Assembly: GCA_021732025.1 (NCBI GenBank)
Contig: JAKFVU010000045.1
Location: 1 to 64,000, forward strand
Origin: Candidatus Obscuribacterales bacterium
GTDB lineage: Bacteria > Cyanobacteriota > Vampirovibrionia > Obscuribacterales > Obscuribacteraceae
DNA length: 64,000 nucleotides
Reading direction: 5' to 3'
The position numbers and the translations under genes are program-made. The notes under the pieces were generated by a model, which was not told the origin of the DNA, ran no database searches, and saw nothing but the letters and a program-made list of their open reading frames with translations. Every line of letters begins with the position of its first letter. Position 1 is the first letter of the stretch. Below, one piece after another: positions 61,291 through 64,000 of the stretch.

Positions 61291-63134
61291 TTGCCTTTCG
61301 CTTTTTCTAGCTCTTGCCTGAGTTGGGCATTTTCATTTTGTAATTGGTTGATTTCGTAGTTGAGCTTATTTATGTTCTCGTCTACTTCTAGTTGTCTTTC
61401 TGTAGCATGCTTAGACACTGCGTGAGATAGAGCTTCGCGAGCAAGATAAAGCCAACGCTCTACTTTTTCTCGTTCGTAGCCGCTCTCTACAACAGCATCT
61501 TCAACAGTTATTCTCTTAGCCAAAATATCAATTACTATTTGCATCGGCTCGCCAGCCCCAGGCAGAGCATTCTCTGTGCCAGTTCTAGTCCAGACTTTGG
61601 CAAGGTCGGTCTCTCCTGCTAGCTCATAATTAGCCATGTAGCGTTTGAAAAAGCGGTGCTGGGTGAGTAAATCTTCCATTTGGCGCAGTTGGATGTAAAT
61701 CACAGCGGGCTTATTATTGATAATATCTTGGCCGTAGTTGGCCACGACTTGATCGGCCATCTCTGTCCATTTCGGGTCTTTTGTTTGGTTAAAGCTATGG
61801 TCTATGTAAGGCAAAGTGCAGAACAAGTAACGACTGCCGGCTTTTCTACCGCTCTGTAAAATGGCTGGATAGCCGGGATCTATGCCATTACCAATGAAAA
61901 TAACACTGTCGTCTAGTTGTGTTTGACTCAAAATTGAAGACAACAGTGGGTCAAAATCTGATGCAAGACAGCTGCCCTGATAGCCGATTTTACTCATGTC
62001 GAATACCATCGGGTTGCCTTCTCTATTGTCGTTTTCACCTTTGAGCTCGTTGAAAGTATAATAGCTAGCCGCACCAAATATAGTGCACGAGAGAACCAGA
62101 CCAGCGAAAGGAGCCAGGCCAAAGCGCTCAAGTACTTTTTTAAGTAGCATGCCAATGAGCAGGCCATCAAGCATATAGAGGCTGGCTGTCATTGGCATAA
62201 AGCGATAAGGCCAAGCTTGATCGCCATAGATATAGTGAAATACAAAGCTCAAAGCAAAAATACCTAACGGTGCAATCCATTGGTTGTAGCGTGAGAAAAC
62301 CAGGGCTAAAGGCAACGTTATGAGCAAGTGCACGAAATGCAGATAGTAGTTTGGGTCTACTCTCAGCATGTGTATTAGGGCCCGGCTAGAATAGCTTAAG
62401 CCGCTGATATAGAGGGGCACCACTTGATTTAGGTATGTATCCCAGACGGCCAGTGGTAAGAGCGCTAGGCCAAAGATGTAGCCAGCAAAGACAGTTGCAA
62501 CAGTAATAACTTCAGCTCTGGCAAATGTTTTCAGTGTTCTAAATTGACAATAAAAACAAAATTCTACCAGTGCTGCTGAGGCAACAAACTGCGGCTTTAA
62601 AGCCATGCCAAAACCTGCCACCAAGCCAATTATAATGGCTTCTATTTTTGACAGTTGCTTTCCTTGCCAAGCTAGCCCACGCAAAATGAGAAAGGGTAAG
62701 TAGCTGATGATAAAGATATGCTCGCGCTCGCCAAGATTGATAGTCTGATTTAGATTGTAAAAAGTAGCAGCAAATATAAGAGGCAAGAACACTAAGAACT
62801 GTTGTTTGCTCATGTATTTATTGGCAATGTGCAAACTCATTAAGGCACTAAAAGCACAAAGAGTTACTATTGAATAGTTGAAACATTCAATAGGTGGAAC
62901 GTGAGCCAGTTTTGACAACATTATCGGTATCAAATTAAGGTACATGATGAGCGGCGGATTCCACTCAAAGAAATCAAGATAAGGTAGTTTTCCCGCAGCG
63001 ATTTGTATGGCCATCTCTAAATAGGCAGCCTGATCTGAAGCCGTAAAGAGTGGATGACCATGCCAAAAAATATACTTGCCAATGATCATACTGGCGAAGG
63101 CAAGGTAAACAAATATCAAAGAAAGTTTGTTCAT
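61287..63134 (-). CDS. GT-C-fold membrane glycosyltransferase-like protein (third pair, type B-like)
   Basis: The 615-residue polytopic protein carries the same layout as the other type B copies: DQAAYLEMAIQIAAGKLPYL, FFEWNPPLIMYLN, LGEREHIFIISYLPFLILRG and VIFIGNGIDPGYPAILQ. Asp in ASDQAAYLE is the candidate catalytic acid. Unlike the other copies it ends in a ~60-residue coiled coil (KLNYEINQLQNENAQLRQEL), which may drive oligomerisation. It lies 7 bases after the partial gene upstream on the same strand. The role is inferred from family layout only. Confidence 0.75.
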   Translation of the reverse strand: MNKLSLIFVYLAFASMIIGKYIFWHGHPLFTASDQAAYLEMAIQIAAGKLPYLDFFEWNPPLIMYLNLIPIMLSKLAHVPPIECFNYSIVTLCAFSALMSLHIANKYMSKQQFLVFLPLIFAATFYNLNQTINLGEREHIFIISYLPFLILRGLAWQGKQLSKIEAIIIGLVAGFGMALKPQFVASAALVEFCFYCQFRTLKTFARAEVITVATVFAGYIFGLALLPLAVWDTYLNQVVPLYISGLSYSSRALIHMLRVDPNYYLHFVHLLITLPLALVFSRYNQWIAPLGIFALSFVFHYIYGDQAWPYRFMPMTASLYMLDGLLIGMLLKKVLERFGLAPFAGLVLSCTIFGAASYYTFNELKGENDNREGNPMVFDMSKIGYQGSCLASDFDPLLSSILSQTQLDDSVIFIGNGIDPGYPAILQSGRKAGSRYLFCTLPYIDHSFNQTKDPKWTEMADQVVANYGQDIINNKPAVIYIQLRQMEDLLTQHRFFKRYMANYELAGETDLAKVWTRTGTENALPGAGEPMQIVIDILAKRITVEDAVVESGYEREKVERWLYLAREALSHAVSKHATERQLEVDENINKLNYEINQLQNENAQLRQELEKAKGN

Positions 63135-63141
63135 TCTGAGG

Positions 63142-64000
63142 CTATCTCTGTCTCACCAAAACACGGTAGGCAAAGTTGTAGCCGCTGTACTCATGTGGCT
63201 GATGGTTTTTATAGCTGAAATAATTGCCCTTTTTATCAAGCTCCTGAAAATTGAGCTGCAGTGACCTCAAATATTGCTCGAGCTCAAAATTGTCAAAAGG
63301 CTCTGGGTTAGAGAAAACAATTACTTTAGTCTGATTTTGTTCCAGCTCAGAGCGAATACTGGCATAGGTGTGATCGTAAAAATCTTTCATTGGCCCACTC
63401 AGTTGTGAATGGCCTTTTAGCCAGGCGAATAGCCAAAGTGGCCTGCCCCAAAGCAAGTAGCTGCCAGGCTTTCTTCCTGCAAGAAAGAGCAGCGGATAGC
63501 CAGGTTCAATATTTTGACTAATGATTGAAACACTATCCCCAACTTTGCTAGTCTGTTCCACTAAAGTTTCAAGTTGTTCCTTTCCTTGGCTACAGTTGAT
63601 GCGAATGCAATCTGCTAGCAGTGTGCGATCGCGTTCAAGCGATTGCCATATAAGTGCTGTTGCCGTGACTGAGGCGATAAGCACAACTGTATAGGAAGCG
63701 GCTTGATAAGAAAGTTTCAGTTTAAGGTCTGGTTTCTTTTCAGCCAATATTGCTATTACTTTTTGAACGCCAAGCAAAAACACACAAATAAAAGTGGCCG
63801 TTATCGCAAAAATAGTCAAAATCAGATCGTGCGAGGCCCCCTGCCCTTCTAGCAAGTAGAGGGCAAAACCAGAGAACATCAGGCTCGGCAAAGCTATGAA
63901 AATGCTGTATTTTTTGCCCAGCAAGAATGAAACAATGCCGGCCGCCACCATGGCATACATTACATCGACTCTATTAGGGCATGCTTGTGGTGCGAAAATC
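63142..64000 (-). CDS. GT-C-like membrane protein (third pair, first gene), cut by the right edge
   Basis: The frame is open to the right edge without a stop, so the N-terminal half is missing. The visible ~285 residues hold the last membrane spans and the soluble part with VSIISQNIEPGYPLLFLAGR and KPGSYLLWG, the equivalents of PGYPLLLQ and SRYL motifs in the other copies. It precedes the type B-like gene by 7 bases, repeating the two-gene order seen twice elsewhere. The internal ATG 63960 is not a real start. Confidence 0.72.
   Translation of the reverse strand, partial: IFAPQACPNRVDVMYAMVAAGIVSFLLGKKYSIFIALPSLMFSGFALYLLEGQGASHDLILTIFAITATFICVFLLGVQKVIAILAEKKPDLKLKLSYQAASYTVVLIASVTATALIWQSLERDRTLLADCIRINCSQGKEQLETLVEQTSKVGDSVSIISQNIEPGYPLLFLAGRKPGSYLLWGRPLWLFAWLKGHSQLSGPMKDFYDHTYASIRSELEQNQTKVIVFSNPEPFDNFELEQYLRSLQLNFQELDKKGNYFSYKNHQPHEYSGYNFAYRVLVRQR

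Noticed and set aside
1..64000. Prophage, insertion sequences, tRNA or rRNA genes
   Set aside because: No integrase, transposase, structural phage gene, tRNA-like cloverleaf or rRNA sequence was recognised by eye; a tRNAscan or HMM run could still find a missed tRNA.

Overview
The window looks like bacterial chromosome around the replication origin. The order rpmH-rnpA-yidD-yidC-khpB (leftward) facing dnaA-dnaN (rightward), with two DnaA-box-like sites and an AT-rich stretch between dnaA and dnaN, is the classic oriC neighbourhood. The moderate GC content, cyanobacteria/Firmicutes-type ClpC with a UVR domain, many secreted or membrane proteins without recognised families and very long multidomain proteins fit a non-photosynthetic cyanobacterial relative (Melainabacteria/Vampirovibrionia, for example Obscuribacterales). 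That placement is inference and rests on no marker alignment.

Layout. 1-5 kb: small unknown genes, an orphan XRE regulator with a palindromic operator, a HAD phosphatase, a 2H phosphoesterase-like protein divergent from a LOG-family protein, and a TPR lipoprotein. 5.5-8.2 kb: clpC with a clear terminator. 8.6-10.1 kb: two tandem paralogous membrane proteins. 10.2-13.6 kb: a two-gene operon of GT-C-like membrane glycosyltransferases. 14.4-22.7 kb: four consecutive genes made almost only of ClpC-type N-terminal (Clp_N) domains, 15 double modules in all and no ATPase module, directly downstream of tsaE and topA on the same strand. 26-32.8 kb: coaE, secreted proteins, a CPBP protease, a monooxygenase-like protein, an alpha/beta hydrolase with a HAD protein, and a rubrerythrin/Fur-family peroxide-stress pair sharing a 15-bp operator motif. 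33-36.4 kb: a second copy of the GT-C pair on the opposite strand. 36.5-46 kb: a transglutaminase-like secreted protein, a Ser/Thr kinase with leucine-rich repeats preceded by a 9-bp tandem repeat, and a 1795-residue UvrD-type helicase with a degenerate AAA-like N-terminus, nuclease-like domain, giant Q/A-rich coil and zinc ribbons. 46-53.7 kb: a small secreted peptide, a peptide-ABC-type binding protein with a non-standard start codon, a GT2 glycosyltransferase, an MshEN-like repeat protein and an RHH/PIN toxin-antitoxin pair. 53.8-60 kb: the origin cluster. 60-64 kb: a secreted HExxH metallopeptidase-like protein and a third GT-C pair running off the right edge.

The most unusual system is the Clp_N-only array cluster. 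Known Clp_N domains bind substrates and adaptors, and in Bacillus ClpC they bind phospho-arginine. Single Clp_N-only proteins (mycobacterial ClpC2/ClpC3, plant ClpT) are known, but arrays of up to nine double modules are, as far as I know, not a described architecture. A multivalent substrate or adaptor scaffold, or a decoy for the ClpC encoded 6 kb away, is the simplest hypothesis. Other notable points are the three GT-C pairs, the altered DnaA recognition signature (GNRKHTS) beside TTATCTACA boxes, and near-perfect palindromes with a TTGAGTACTCAA core in two convergent gene gaps.

No tRNA, rRNA, CRISPR array, prophage or insertion sequence was recognised.
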